Assembly: GCF_003047285.1 (NCBI RefSeq)
Contig: NZ_PZYX01000004.1
Span: 234,634 to 298,633, forward strand
Origin: Nocardioides allogilvus
GTDB lineage: Bacteria > Actinomycetota > Actinomycetes > Propionibacteriales > Nocardioidaceae
Length of the DNA stretch: 64,000 nucleotides
Direction: 5' to 3'
Under the pieces are notes generated by a model that saw nothing but the letters and a program-made list of their open reading frames with translations, was not told the DNA's origin and made no database searches. Position 1 is the first letter of the stretch. Each line of letters opens with the position of its first letter. The position numbers and the translations under genes were made by a program. Below, one piece after another: positions 1 through 8,781 of this stretch.

Positions 1-691
1 GTCGCAGCGGGTGGCGGCGGTGCAGGTCGTCGGAGCGGTAGGACACGACCAGGCCGACCGGGCCCGCGAACGGGCGGGAGAACAAGAAGCTGAGCATGTC
101 GCGGGTCGACTGGTCCGCCCAGTGGGTGTCCTCGACCACCACGAGGAGCGGCCCCGCCTCCGAGAGGGTCTCGAGGAGGTCGTGGACGGCGGCGAAGATG
201 TTGCCCCGGTCGAGCGACTGGTCCTCGTCACGGTCATCGGTGGCGCGCAGCCGACGGCCGGGCTGGAGGCGGGCGAGAGTGGGGTGACGATCGGTCACGC
301 TCGCAGCCACCTCCGGCCGGTCCGTCAGGACGCGTCCGAGGATCTCGGAGAAGGGGAGATAGGGCAGGGACCCGTCGGCCAGGTCGAGACAGTGCCCGGC
401 CAGCACCAGCCAGCCCTCGTCGACGGCGACGTCGCGGAGCTCGGTCAGCAGCCTGGTCTTGCCGACCCCGGCGTCGCCGGCCAGCAGCACCGCCCGGGCC
501 GCACGCGGCAGGCTGGCAGCCGACGCGCGAATGCCGAGCCGGGAGATCAGGTCCTCCAGCTCGGCATCGCGTCCGACGAGGTCGGTGCTGCGGGTGGTCG
601 ACACAAGGGTCATTGTGTCGTCTTCCACTGACAACGGCTCTCCTGTTTCCTCGGGTTCGGTGGAGCTGACCGTTGCCTGGGTCGTGCTCAT
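1..691 (-). CDS. AAA+ ATPase regulator (LuxR/LAL-type), 3' part cut off by window edge
   Basis: Reading leftwards from an ATG at 691 the frame stays open to base 1. The visible 230 residues hold a Walker A motif GDAGVGKT (about residues 72-79) and a Walker B motif LLVVVEDTHW (about 182-191), followed by an arginine-rich sensor region (VSYRSDDLHRRH). This is the N-terminal ATPase module found in large MalT/LAL-type LuxR regulators and in adenylate-cyclase-like ATPases; the DNA-binding end lies outside the window, so LuxR membership is inferred. The ATG overlaps the stop of the 42-residue gene upstream (ATGA), and no separate ribosome site is visible, so it is probably translated by coupling. 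Confidence 0.8.
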   Translation of the reverse strand, partial: MSTTQATVSSTEPEETGEPLSVEDDTMTLVSTTRSTDLVGRDAELEDLISRLGIRASAASLPRAARAVLLAGDAGVGKTRLLTELRDVAVDEGWLVLAGHCLDLADGSLPYLPFSEILGRVLTDRPEVAASVTDRHPTLARLQPGRRLRATDDRDEDQSLDRGNIFAAVHDLLETLSEAGPLLVVVEDTHWADQSTRDMLSFLFSRPFAGPVGLVVSYRSDDLHRRHPLR

Positions 692-816
692 CGCGGGTCG
701 GAGGTCTTCGCGGACCGCTTGGCGGCGGCCAGCTCGCGGCGCGTGGTCAGGCCGCGCCGTACGCGCCCCTCGCGATAGGTGACCTCGGCGTTCATGAAGC
801 TGTCGGTGGTGAACAT
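688..816 (-). CDS. 42-residue basic peptide coupled to the AAA+ regulator
   Basis: ATG at 816 is preceded by a strong ribosome site (GAAGGAGACACC), and the TGA overlaps the ATG of the regulator in an ATGA arrangement. The product starts MFTTDSFMNAEV and ends in a lysine/arginine-rich tail (KRSAKTSDPR) with no membrane segment. I do not recognise the family. The good ribosome site and exact overlap argue that it is a real gene: either a leader that sets translation of the regulator or a peptide partner of it. Three copies of an 11-bp motif lie just upstream. Confidence 0.6.
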   Translation of the reverse strand: MFTTDSFMNAEVTYREGRVRRGLTTRRELAAAKRSAKTSDPR

Positions 817-873
817 GGTGTCTCCTTCATCGTGATCACCGCCTGTCTGGCGGTATGAGGAGAGATTGCGCCG

Positions 874-953
874 CTGAGGTAGGCAGCCACATCGGGCACG
901 TGTCCTAACCCTGCTGCCACGCCTACCTCAGATCGCCCTCAGGGCTACCTCAG
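874..953. promoter_or_regulatory. three copies of CTGAGGTAGSC, probable operator cluster
   Basis: CTGAGGTAGGC reads forward at 874-884. Its reverse complement occurs at 921-931 (exact) and 943-953 (one mismatch, GGCTACCTCAG). The cluster lies between the leftward peptide/AAA+ regulator operon and the rightward ECF sigma gene, so it could serve either promoter. Autoregulation by the AAA+ regulator is an inference only. Confidence 0.45.
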
Positions 954-1102
954 ACGGCGTGCGCGAGCACCGGGACCAACGCTCTTGCCGGATGGGCAGG
1001 TAAGCGCCAAGGTGCAGCAAGAGAAAAAAGTCCAGGCGAATCGCGACGTGGGTGTATCAACCACTGCTCAGCCCGCTCCTACCCAATGTGAGGGACGTCA
1101 GC

Positions 1103-1732
1103 ATGGTGCGTGAGAGGCGTGTCAGGGGCACCGACCCGTGGCCGGCCGGGGGGACGGACATGGCAACACTGGTCTTCGAGGCTCGCGGGGGAAGCCAGTC
1201 TGCGTGGAACCAGCTCGTCGAACGCCTGCTGCCCTTGGTGACGTCCCTCATCCGACGCCACCGCGTCACCGGAGCCGATGCCGACGACGTCAACCAGACC
1301 GTGTGGCTGCGGCTGGTCGAGCACCTGGACCGCATCGACGAGCCGCGCGCGCTGCCGGGATGGCTGTCCACCGTCACCCGCAACGAGTGCCTGCGCATGC
1401 TGGAGAAGAGGGGCCGGGTGATCCCGACCGACCCGCAGACCTCCCCGACCTTCGAGCGCGCCGACGACGCCCCCGACGTCGCCGACGCCTTGCTGGTCAG
1501 CGAACGACAGAACGCCCTGGTGGACGCGCTCCTCGAACTGCCCGCCGAACGACGAGAGCTGCTGCTCCTGCTGACCGAGGACCCCCCGCTCACCTATGCG
1601 GAGATCAGTCGCCGATCCGGCATCCCCGTGGGCAGCATCGGACCGACCCGCGCCCGTGCGATCCAGCAGCTGCGCAACACGACTGCCCTGCGTCACCTCG
1701 CACCACCTGCCCCCGACGGGAGAAACCGATGA
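1103..1732 (+). CDS. ECF-type RNA polymerase sigma factor
   Basis: Sigma region 2 is visible as DADDVNQTVWLRLVEHLD and ALPGWLSTVTRNECLRML. Region 4 is visible as LPAERRELLLLL...TYAEISRRSGIPVGSIGPTRARAIQQLR. Length of about 209 residues is normal for ECF factors. I chose ATG 1103 because GAGGGA sits 7 nt upstream; GTG 1052 and ATG 1160 (preceded by a G-rich run, and closer to the usual start of region 2) are alternatives. The TGA overlaps the ATG of the next gene (ATGA), so the two are translationally coupled. No zinc-finger anti-sigma gene is present; the downstream protein and the CHAT/subtilase pair form the conserved neighbourhood. Confidence 0.88.
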   Translation: MVRERRVRGTDPWPAGGTDMATLVFEARGGSQSAWNQLVERLLPLVTSLIRRHRVTGADADDVNQTVWLRLVEHLDRIDEPRALPGWLSTVTRNECLRMLEKRGRVIPTDPQTSPTFERADDAPDVADALLVSERQNALVDALLELPAERRELLLLLTEDPPLTYAEISRRSGIPVGSIGPTRARAIQQLRNTTALRHLAPPAPDGRNR

Positions 1733-2169
1733 ACGAGACCACCCCTGATGAGCAGGCCGTCCTGGACGAGCTTGCTCTTGCTCTGCGTTCACGCGACGAC
1801 ATCGACCCCAAGCACCGCGTTGCTGCCCAGGCAGCCTTCGCGTGGCGCACCATCGACGAGGAGCTGATGGAGCTGACCTACGACTCCCTGCTCGAGCCGT
1901 CAACCGTCCGCAGCGCGGGCGTCGACGAGCCGCGCACCGTGTCCTTCAGCTCCACCATCGGCAGTCTCGAGCTCGAGATCGACGGCGAGCGGATCATGGG
2001 CCATGTGCTCCCCGGCGGGACCGTGACCGTGGTCATGACCAATGTCGTCGGTCAGCGCGTCCAGTCGCCCAGCGACGAGGACGGAGTCTTCGAGCTGATG
2101 GGCTCGCTGCCCGGTCCGGTCCGCTTCACCATCGAGGGCCAGGGCACGACCCAGTGGCTGACCTTCTGA
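1729..2169 (+). CDS. small partner protein of the ECF sigma factor, beta-rich C-terminal half
   Basis: This 146-residue soluble protein has two parts. An acidic helical N-terminus includes AAQAAFAWRTIDEELMEL (about residues 31-48). A beta-rich C-terminus (about 70-146) includes GSLELEIDGERIMGHVLPGG and FTIEGQGTTQWLTF and resembles the carboxypeptidase-regulatory-like fold in its pattern of short strands. It has no signal peptide, membrane segment or cysteines of a ZAS anti-sigma factor. The start overlaps the sigma gene stop, which suggests a stoichiometric partner. An anti-sigma or sensor role, and cleavage by the neighbouring proteases, are inferences. Confidence 0.75.
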   Translation: MNETTPDEQAVLDELALALRSRDDIDPKHRVAAQAAFAWRTIDEELMELTYDSLLEPSTVRSAGVDEPRTVSFSSTIGSLELEIDGERIMGHVLPGGTVTVVMTNVVGQRVQSPSDEDGVFELMGSLPGPVRFTIEGQGTTQWLTF

Positions 2170-2181
2170 CCCACCAGCCGC

Positions 2182-2217
2182 TGGTTGAGCAGGCGCGCCA
2201 GCGCCGTGTCGAAACCA
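2182..2217. repeat. dispersed palindrome of the GGTTGAG...CGAAACC type
   Basis: A 36-bp element begins TGGTTGAG and ends CGAAACCA, with a GC-rich centre (GGCGCGCCAGCGCC). It fills the space between two convergent genes. Related elements are at 14875-14907 and 44479-44514. I take it to be a REP-like sequence; a role as terminator is also possible. Confidence 0.45.
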
Positions 2218-2232
2218 AGGCGGCGGTCTGAC

Positions 2233-3510
2233 CTAGTTGTTCGGCTCGAGCACCGGCCCGACACCCCGGCGTCCGGCGATCCTGGCCTCGGCCAGCAGCT
2301 CGTCGGCGGCGTGGCGCGCGCTGATCCCGTGCTGGCTCATCCGCGCCGCGATCAGCCCGGAGACCAGTGGCGTCGAGAAGGACGTCCCGCTCCACTTCGC
2401 CAGGCCCTTGAACTCCCGCTTGTCCCCGACGTTCGGCGGCTCGTGGCAGAAGAACGTCCCGGTCGGATAGGCATTGACCAGGTCGGTGCCGAGGGCGTAG
2501 ACGTCGACCCAGCTGCCGAAGTTGGAGTAGTCGGCGCGCCTGCCGTCGGCGTCGAGTGCTCCGACCGAGACGGTCCAGGGGAAGGCGGCCGGCCAGAACG
2601 GCAAACGGTGCGAGTCATTGCCGGCCGCGGCCACGAGGACCGTGCCCTTCAGGTGACTCAACCGCTGCTCCCAGAAGACCTCGAAGCCCAGCAGCGGCAG
2701 CTGGCCACGCGTGGGGCATCCCGCGGACAGGGAGATGATGTCGGGAGCCAGTGCCAGGGCCTCGCCGAGCTGGACGACGATCTCCGATTCGTAGACGGCT
2801 CCCCCCAGGGGCAGGAATCCCTCGACCCGGATCCTGGTGGCGGGTGCCTGGGTGCGCACGACGCCGGCGATGAACGTGCCGTGGCCGGCGTACGGATGGA
2901 TGTTGTCCACGTCGATCGTCTCGGGGTCGCCCGTGACCCCTGCGAGCCACGGGGAGGCCGGGTCCGTCGCGGCATCGGGCCACCAGCCCGTGTCGACCAC
3001 GGAGACGAAGACCCCGGTGCCTGCGCCCGCGTCGCTCGTGACGGGCGGGTACGGCGCCGGCGCCTCGTCCAGCTCCTGCGGCTCGGTCGCCGGGCAGGCC
3101 GTGCCGCTTCCGCCCGGAGTCACGAAGAGGATGTGGTCGGGTGTGGCGATGCCGGTGCCCAGCTCACGGTCGACGCGCCGCAGGTGGTCCGCGGTCTCGG
3201 TGTCCGTCGACACCCGCAGGACGCTCAGACCGCGCAGCTGCTGTGACCGGTCGTCCTCGACGCGCTCGGCCCCGAGCAGCTCGGCCACGTCGCGCCAGTG
3301 CTCGTCGCGCGCGAGCAGGTAGCCCGGGCGGTAGAGGTAGGAGAGCCATCCGTCATCGGTCCACACGGCAGCAGCGGCGTCGGGGCCACCCATCGCCTCG
3401 ATGAGGTAGGCCACCTGCTCGCGGATGATCTCCTTCTGGAGGCCTTCGCGCTTGTCGTCCCACTCACGACCTGACTCGTCGCGCTGAGCGTCGGTTGACG
3501 AATTGTCCAT
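2233..3510 (-). CDS. S8 family (subtilisin-like) serine peptidase, cytoplasmic
   Basis: The 425-residue product has the subtilase catalytic triad in order: D173 (VVDTGWWPD), H210 (AGHGTFIAGVV) and S377 (SGTSFSTPLVSG), with oxyanion N298 (AAAGNDS). An N-terminal domain of about 160 residues precedes the catalytic domain. There is no signal peptide, so this is an intracellular protease, unlike most secreted subtilases. ATG 3510 is preceded by GGGGGAC. It is divergent from the TPR-CHAT protease gene and convergent with the sigma/partner operon, so two proteases of different clans flank one ECF module. Maturation or cleavage targets cannot be read from sequence. Confidence 0.9.
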   Translation of the reverse strand: MDNSSTDAQRDESGREWDDKREGLQKEIIREQVAYLIEAMGGPDAAAAVWTDDGWLSYLYRPGYLLARDEHWRDVAELLGAERVEDDRSQQLRGLSVLRVSTDTETADHLRRVDRELGTGIATPDHILFVTPGGSGTACPATEPQELDEAPAPYPPVTSDAGAGTGVFVSVVDTGWWPDAATDPASPWLAGVTGDPETIDVDNIHPYAGHGTFIAGVVRTQAPATRIRVEGFLPLGGAVYESEIVVQLGEALALAPDIISLSAGCPTRGQLPLLGFEVFWEQRLSHLKGTVLVAAAGNDSHRLPFWPAAFPWTVSVGALDADGRRADYSNFGSWVDVYALGTDLVNAYPTGTFFCHEPPNVGDKREFKGLAKWSGTSFSTPLVSGLIAARMSQHGISARHAADELLAEARIAGRRGVGPVLEPNN

Positions 3511-3615
3511 GACTGTCCCCCAGATGGGCTTGGATGGAGCGAGCCGGCCTCGCCGAGAGCGGCGCGCCTGGCCCGAGGTTAGCGAGTGGTCGCAGCGGGT
3601 GGGAGGGATTCGAGG

Positions 3616-6171
3616 GTGTCTGGTCCGACTGGTCAAGACCTGCTCCGGCTGGCCGTCACGGAGCCCGGCCGAGCCGCCGATGTCGCAACCAGGGCCGTCG
3701 CCACCGGCACGGATCCGGAGGAGCTGTCGTACGCCCACCACGCGCTCGGGATCGTTCAGCGCGACCGCGGCGACGTCGACCTCGCCCTCGTGCACCTGCG
3801 ACGGGCCCGGCAGCTGGCGAGGCGCACGAGCGATGCTGACCGGGTCTCCGACGTCCGCGCCACGCTGGGCACCGCCCTGGCATTGCACGGCGAGTCACGG
3901 GCCGGGCTGCGCGAGGCTGACGGTGCCGTCGAGATGGCCTCCGCGCGCGGACCGATCAGGCCCCGGGCCCTGATGCGCCGGGCCTACGTCCTGGCCCGCC
4001 TGGGCCAGCACTCCGCCGCGATCGCCGACCTGCAGCAGGCCATCCCGAAGTTCCGGCGAGCCGGCGACGTGGTCTGGGAGGCGCGGGCGCTCAACCTCCG
4101 CGCCTACGCGAGGTTGCCCCGTGGCGACCTCGTCGGCGCGGAGGACGACCTTCGTCAGGCTGAGGCCCTGTTCACCCGGCACGAGGCACACCTCGAAGCG
4201 CTCGCCGTGGTGCACAACCTGGCGCTGATCCAGTTCTTCCGCGGTGACCTGCCCGGAGCACTGGCGGCATTCGCTGACCTCGGTGAGCGGTACGCCGAGC
4301 TCGGCGCTCCGCACCTCGAGCTGGCGCTCGACCGCGCCACCGTGCTGCTCGTGGCGGGTCTTTGCGACGAGGCCGCGCAGGTGGTCGGCGCGGCAGCAGT
4401 GTGGACCGCGCGCCGGCCGCAGGAGCGTGCCGAGGTGCTGCTGATGCGCGCGAGCGCCCGGCTCGGCCAAGGTGATCCCGAGCTCGCCCTCGCTGACGCG
4501 CAGGTCGCCCGACGGCTCTTCGCCCGGCAGCATCGGGACTGGTGGCGCACCCGGGCCGACCTCGTGGGCCTCCAGGCCCGCATCGACCTCGGCCGCGGTT
4601 CCCGACGGGCCGCTGTCGCCCTCGCCGACTCGCTCGCGGACGACCGCTCCGAGGACGGTGTGCTCGCCGCCCTGGTGGCCGGACGCGAGCTCGCGGACAT
4701 GGATCCGGCTGGCGCTTCGACGTACCTCTCCCGAGCCGCGCGCCGACGGCACCACGGCAACCCGCTGAGTCGCAGCACGGCCTGGTTGGCGCAGGCGCTC
4801 GACCTGGAGGTGCAGGGGCGGCCGCGGGTGCTGCAGGCCGTGGGCAACGGCCTGGACGCGCTGGCCGAGCACCGCGCCTCGCTCGGCAGCCCCGAGCTCC
4901 GCGCCCTGACCGCGATCCACAGCGCGGACCTCGCCGCCCTCGCCGTACGCCACGCGCTCCCTCGTGGTCCCCGCGCGCTGGTGCACTGGAGCGATCGCGG
5001 CCGCGCGGCGTCGCTGAGCGAGCCCGTTGCGGCGCCGTCCGATCCGGTGATCGACGGCCTCCTGGCCACCATTCGAGGCTTGTCCCACAGGATTGCCGAG
5101 GAACCAGACCCCGCAAGGATCCAGACCCTGACGCGGGAGCGTGCACAGAAGGAACGCGAGGTCCGGCTGGCCTGGGCGGCGACGTCAGGATCGGGCGGGC
5201 TCGCGAGGACCACGTCGCCCGAGGAACTCGTCTCCCGGCTGGGCGATCGGATCCTGGTGCAGCTGGTGAACGTGGACGCGACGCTGTACGCCGTCGTGGT
5301 GCGCGACGGGCGGTGGCGCAAGGTCGAGGTAGGCCCGTTGGCGGACGCCCACAAGGCGATGGATCGCGCCCTCTACGGCCTCCGCAGCGCGACGCGTGGG
5401 CGCCCCATCGATCTCTCGCCGCTCGCGCTCCGGTTGGAGAGCGCCCTGCTCGGCCCAGTGGCCCGGCTGCTGCCGGTTGATCGCTCGGTGGTGGTCTCGC
5501 CGCCCGCCGCCTTCCTCGGGGCGCCGTGGGGGCTGATCCCGTCCCTGCACGACCGACCCGTTTCGCTCACGCCGTCGGCCACCGCGTGGGTGCGGGCCGC
5601 CACGGCTTCGCCGTCGTCCACGCGGACGGTCTTCGTGGCCGGACCCGGGCTGCCCACGGGTGGTGGTGAGGTGGTGGCCGTCGCCGCCCTTCGCCCGGAC
5701 ACGACCACCCTTGTCGGCGCGTCGTCGACGGTGGGCAGTGTGCGATCGGCGTTGGACGGCGCCGGCTTGGCGCACATCGCAGCCCATGGAACCTTCCGCC
5801 ACGAGAGCCCGATGTTCTCCAGCCTCCAGCTCGCTGACGGCCCGCTCACCGTCGACGACATCCACCGGCTCGAGCGGCCTCCGCACCGCATCGTCCTCCC
5901 CGCCTGCCGGTCCGGCGTCGTCGCCGACATCGGCGGTCAGGACGTCATCGGGTTCGCGTCGGCCCTGCTCACCCAGGGCACCGCCGGCGTCGTCGCGTCG
6001 ATCGCCGACGTGGACGATGCCGCGACCGTGCAGGTGATGCTCGCCCTGCACGCCGGCCTTGCCTCTGGGCAGCGGCTCGACGAGGCCCTCGCCGGCGCGC
6101 GTCGGTCGTCGTACGGAGATCCGGTCCGGCACGCGACCGCGGTGCTGTTCGCGGCGATGGGTGCGGCGTAG
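3616..6171 (+). CDS. TPR-CHAT protein (caspase-like peptidase)
   Basis: This product of about 851 residues is built of tetratricopeptide-like helical repeats over roughly the first 400 residues (for example ALMRRAYVLARLGQHSAAIADL). A linker follows, then a C-terminal CHAT domain. The caspase-like dyad is intact: H724 in IAAHGTF and C764 in LPACRSG. I chose GTG 3616 because GGGAGGGA sits about 8 nt upstream; GTG 3586 would add ten residues. CHAT proteins are proteases of clan CD, often triggered through their TPR part. It is divergent from the S8 peptidase with about 105 bp between the starts, so the two are probably co-regulated. Confidence 0.88.
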   Translation: MSGPTGQDLLRLAVTEPGRAADVATRAVATGTDPEELSYAHHALGIVQRDRGDVDLALVHLRRARQLARRTSDADRVSDVRATLGTALALHGESRAGLREADGAVEMASARGPIRPRALMRRAYVLARLGQHSAAIADLQQAIPKFRRAGDVVWEARALNLRAYARLPRGDLVGAEDDLRQAEALFTRHEAHLEALAVVHNLALIQFFRGDLPGALAAFADLGERYAELGAPHLELALDRATVLLVAGLCDEAAQVVGAAAVWTARRPQERAEVLLMRASARLGQGDPELALADAQVARRLFARQHRDWWRTRADLVGLQARIDLGRGSRRAAVALADSLADDRSEDGVLAALVAGRELADMDPAGASTYLSRAARRRHHGNPLSRSTAWLAQALDLEVQGRPRVLQAVGNGLDALAEHRASLGSPELRALTAIHSADLAALAVRHALPRGPRALVHWSDRGRAASLSEPVAAPSDPVIDGLLATIRGLSHRIAEEPDPARIQTLTRERAQKEREVRLAWAATSGSGGLARTTSPEELVSRLGDRILVQLVNVDATLYAVVVRDGRWRKVEVGPLADAHKAMDRALYGLRSATRGRPIDLSPLALRLESALLGPVARLLPVDRSVVVSPPAAFLGAPWGLIPSLHDRPVSLTPSATAWVRAATASPSSTRTVFVAGPGLPTGGGEVVAVAALRPDTTTLVGASSTVGSVRSALDGAGLAHIAAHGTFRHESPMFSSLQLADGPLTVDDIHRLERPPHRIVLPACRSGVVADIGGQDVIGFASALLTQGTAGVVASIADVDDAATVQVMLALHAGLASGQRLDEALAGARRSSYGDPVRHATAVLFAAMGAA

Positions 6172-6223
6172 GCCGCTGCAGCCTTCGCTGGCCGGCGTGC
6201 GTCGACGATGCGGCTGCCGGCCT

Positions 6224-6249
6224 GTCGGACGTCCGCCGGGACGTCCGAC
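6224..6249. terminator. bidirectional stem-loop between convergent CHAT and hutI genes
   Basis: Perfect 11-bp arms GTCGGACGTCC and GGACGTCCGAC are separated by a 4-nt loop. The stem lies between two gene ends (6171 and 6272), which fits a shared intrinsic terminator without a U-run, as is common in high-GC actinobacteria. Confidence 0.6.
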
Positions 6250-6271
6250 GACGTGGCTGCGGGGTGGGCGC

Positions 6272-7468
6272 TCAGGGCCCCGGGACGACCGGGCGACCGC
6301 CCTGCCAGACGCCGGCCACGAGCGGGACGCCCGGACGATAGGCGAGGTGGAGGTACGACGGAGCCTCGAGCAGCACGAGATCGGCGCGCTTGCCCGGGGC
6401 GATCACCCCGACGTCGTCGCGGTCGAGGGCCTGGGCGCCCATGGCGGTCGCCGCATGCAGCGCCTCGGCCGGGCTCATCCGCATCTCGCGGACGGCCAGC
6501 GCGATGCACAGCGCCATCGAGGAGGTGAAGCAGGAGCCGGGGTTGCAGTCGCTGGCGATCGCGACCTGAACGCCCGCGTCGATCAGCTTGCGGGCGTCGG
6601 GATAGGGGTGCCGGGTCGAGAACTCGACGCCCGGGAGCAGCGTCGCGATCGTGCCGGAGTCGGCCAGAGCACTGACGTCGTCGTCGGCAAGGTAGGTGCA
6701 GTGGTCCACCGCGACGAGCCCGAGCTCGGCGGCGAGCTTGACCCCACCGCCGTACGTCAGCTGGTTGGCGTGGAGACGACCGCGCAGGCCGTTGTCGGTG
6801 CCCGCTGCCAGGATCGCTCGTGCCTGGTCAACGTCGAAGGCGCCCTCCTCGCAGAAGACGTCGATCCAGCGGGCGTGGGGTGCTGCCGCGGTCAGCATCG
6901 GGCCCGTGACCAGGTCGACGTAGTCCTCGGGGGTGGTGCCGGCGGGGACGACGTGGGCGCCGAGGAAGGTGGTGTCCTCGGTGAACTGGCGGGCCACGGC
7001 GAGCGAGCGAGCCTCGTCGTGGACCGAGAGTCCGTAGCCGCTCTTGATCTCCAGTGAGGTGGTGCCCTGGGCCCGCATCTCGGCAACGAGACGGGCGACG
7101 TGCGACGTGAGCTGTTCGTCGGTGGCCGCGCGAGTGGCCGCGACGGTGGTGCGGATGCCGCCGGCGGAATAGGGCTCCCCTGTCATGCGGGCGGCGAACT
7201 CCTGCGCGCGATCGCCCGAGAACACCAGGTGGCTGTGGCTGTCGACATAGCCCGGGATGACGGCGCGACCACCTGCGTCGTAGACCGTGTCCGCGGCGGG
7301 TGCGTCGCTGGCCCGGCCGACCCAGGCGATGGTGCTGCCCTCGAGCACGACGGCCGCGTCGTCGACCAGACCGAGCATGCCGGTCGGGTCGCGGTGGTCG
7401 TCGGGGCGAGCCTGCGCCGCGACGTTGGTGGTGAGCTCGCCGATGCCGGTGACCAAGATGCTGCTCAC
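6272..7468 (-). CDS. hutI: imidazolonepropionase
   Basis: This amidohydrolase-superfamily enzyme converts imidazolone-5-propionate to N-formimidoyl-L-glutamate, the third step of histidine degradation. Metal-site residues are in [12 protein letters not shown]; family signatures [14 protein letters not shown] and SDCNPGS are also present. GTG 7468 overlaps the stop of hutF (GTGA), so the two are coupled; GTG 7477 would add three residues. About 398 residues, normal for the family. It is the last gene of the leftward M20-hutF-hutI operon. Confidence 0.93.
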   Translation of the reverse strand: MSSILVTGIGELTTNVAAQARPDDHRDPTGMLGLVDDAAVVLEGSTIAWVGRASDAPAADTVYDAGGRAVIPGYVDSHSHLVFSGDRAQEFAARMTGEPYSAGGIRTTVAATRAATDEQLTSHVARLVAEMRAQGTTSLEIKSGYGLSVHDEARSLAVARQFTEDTTFLGAHVVPAGTTPEDYVDLVTGPMLTAAAPHARWIDVFCEEGAFDVDQARAILAAGTDNGLRGRLHANQLTYGGGVKLAAELGLVAVDHCTYLADDDVSALADSGTIATLLPGVEFSTRHPYPDARKLIDAGVQVAIASDCNPGSCFTSSMALCIALAVREMRMSPAEALHAATAMGAQALDRDDVGVIAPGKRADLVLLEAPSYLHLAYRPGVPLVAGVWQGGRPVVPGP

Positions 7469-8781
7469 AGCTCCCACACCTTCCCGATCGCGGTGGCCAG
7501 CTCGCGTCCGACCTGGCCGGCCTCAGCCTGCCGGAAGACGATGCGCCCGTCGACCATGGTCTGGGTGACGTCGGCCGCGCCGGCCGCGAAGACGACGGTG
7601 TGCTCGTCGGCGCCGGTGCCGGCCGTGCGCGGGCTGGCGGTGTCGAGGGTGACGAGGTCGGCGCGCATGCCCACGGCGATCGCGCCCGCGTCGTCCCAGC
7701 CGAGGCTGGCGTGACCGGTCGTGGTCGCGGCCTCGAGCAGCTCGGCTGCCTGCCAGTGCCCGCGCTGCTGGGTGACCAGGCGCTCGTCGAGCTCGACCGC
7801 GCGCATCTCCTCGAAGAGGTCGATGACGGCGTGGCTGTCGGAGCCGAGGGTCAGGCGCGCGCCCGCGTCGGCGAGTGCGCGGCTCGGGCCGACGCCGTCG
7901 CCGAGGTCGCGCTCGGTGGTCGGGCAGAAGGAGGCGAACGCGCGCGCCTCACCCAGGAGCGCGATGTCGTCGACGGTCAGGTGGGTCGCGTGCACGGCAC
8001 TCGTCATCGGCCCCAGGAGGCCGTGGTCGGCCAGGAGCCGGGTCGGGGTCACGCCGTACGCCGCTCGGCAGCCGTCGTTCTCAGCGACCTGCTCGGAGAG
8101 GTGGACGTGGAGCGGCCGACCATCGGCCCAGGCGGCGAGCGGGGCCAGCGCGGCTCCGGGCTCCGAGGGCAGCGCGCGGACGGAGTGCAGCGCGCCCGCG
8201 ACCAGCGCCGAGTCGGACCCGGCCAGCCCGTCGACGCGTGCCGCCCAGTCCTCGGCCGACCCGTCGTCGTACCGCACCTGCGCCCCCTCGGGCGGAGCGC
8301 CGAAGCCGCTGGAGAGGTAGAGCGTGTCGAGCAGGGTGATCCGCAGCCCGGCGACGCGCGCGGCCTCGATCAGCGCCAGGCCCATCGCGTTGGGGTCGTC
8401 GTAGGGGCGACCGTCGGGGCGGTGGTGGAGGTAGTGGAACTCGCCGACGCAGGTGATGCCCGCCGCGACCATCTCGCGGAAGGTGGCGGTCGCGAGGGCG
8501 AGGTAGGTGTCGGGGTCCAGGCGCTCGGCGACGGCATACATCTGCTCGCGCCAGGTCCAGAAGCTGCCTCGCTCACGCTGGGTGCGACCGCGCAGGGCGC
8601 GGTGGAAGGCGTGGCTGTGGGTGTTGGCGAGGCCGGGGACGGTGAGCCCGTTGAGGCGTTCGGCCGCGCTCGCCAGGACGCCCGGCTCGACGGCGGCGAA
8701 GCGGCCGTCGACGACCTCGACGTGCACGTCGTCGTGGACCCCGTCGGGGAGCAGGGCGCGCTCGAGGAGGTAGGTCGTCAC
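7465..8781 (-). CDS. hutF: formimidoylglutamate deiminase
   Basis: HutF removes the imino group of N-formimidoyl-L-glutamate to give N-formyl-L-glutamate and ammonia. The amidohydrolase metal motif is in [16 protein letters not shown], later ligands are in HVHLSEQ and [10 protein letters not shown], and FWTWREQMY is typical of the family. Length is 438 residues. GTG 8781 overlaps the stop of the M20 gene upstream (GTGA). Having HutF means the organism uses the formylglutamate route, which needs a deformylase next; the adjacent M20 hydrolase is the candidate. Confidence 0.93.
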   Translation of the reverse strand: MTTYLLERALLPDGVHDDVHVEVVDGRFAAVEPGVLASAAERLNGLTVPGLANTHSHAFHRALRGRTQRERGSFWTWREQMYAVAERLDPDTYLALATATFREMVAAGITCVGEFHYLHHRPDGRPYDDPNAMGLALIEAARVAGLRITLLDTLYLSSGFGAPPEGAQVRYDDGSAEDWAARVDGLAGSDSALVAGALHSVRALPSEPGAALAPLAAWADGRPLHVHLSEQVAENDGCRAAYGVTPTRLLADHGLLGPMTSAVHATHLTVDDIALLGEARAFASFCPTTERDLGDGVGPSRALADAGARLTLGSDSHAVIDLFEEMRAVELDERLVTQQRGHWQAAELLEAATTTGHASLGWDDAGAIAVGMRADLVTLDTASPRTAGTGADEHTVVFAAGAADVTQTMVDGRIVFRQAEAGQVGRELATAIGKVWEL

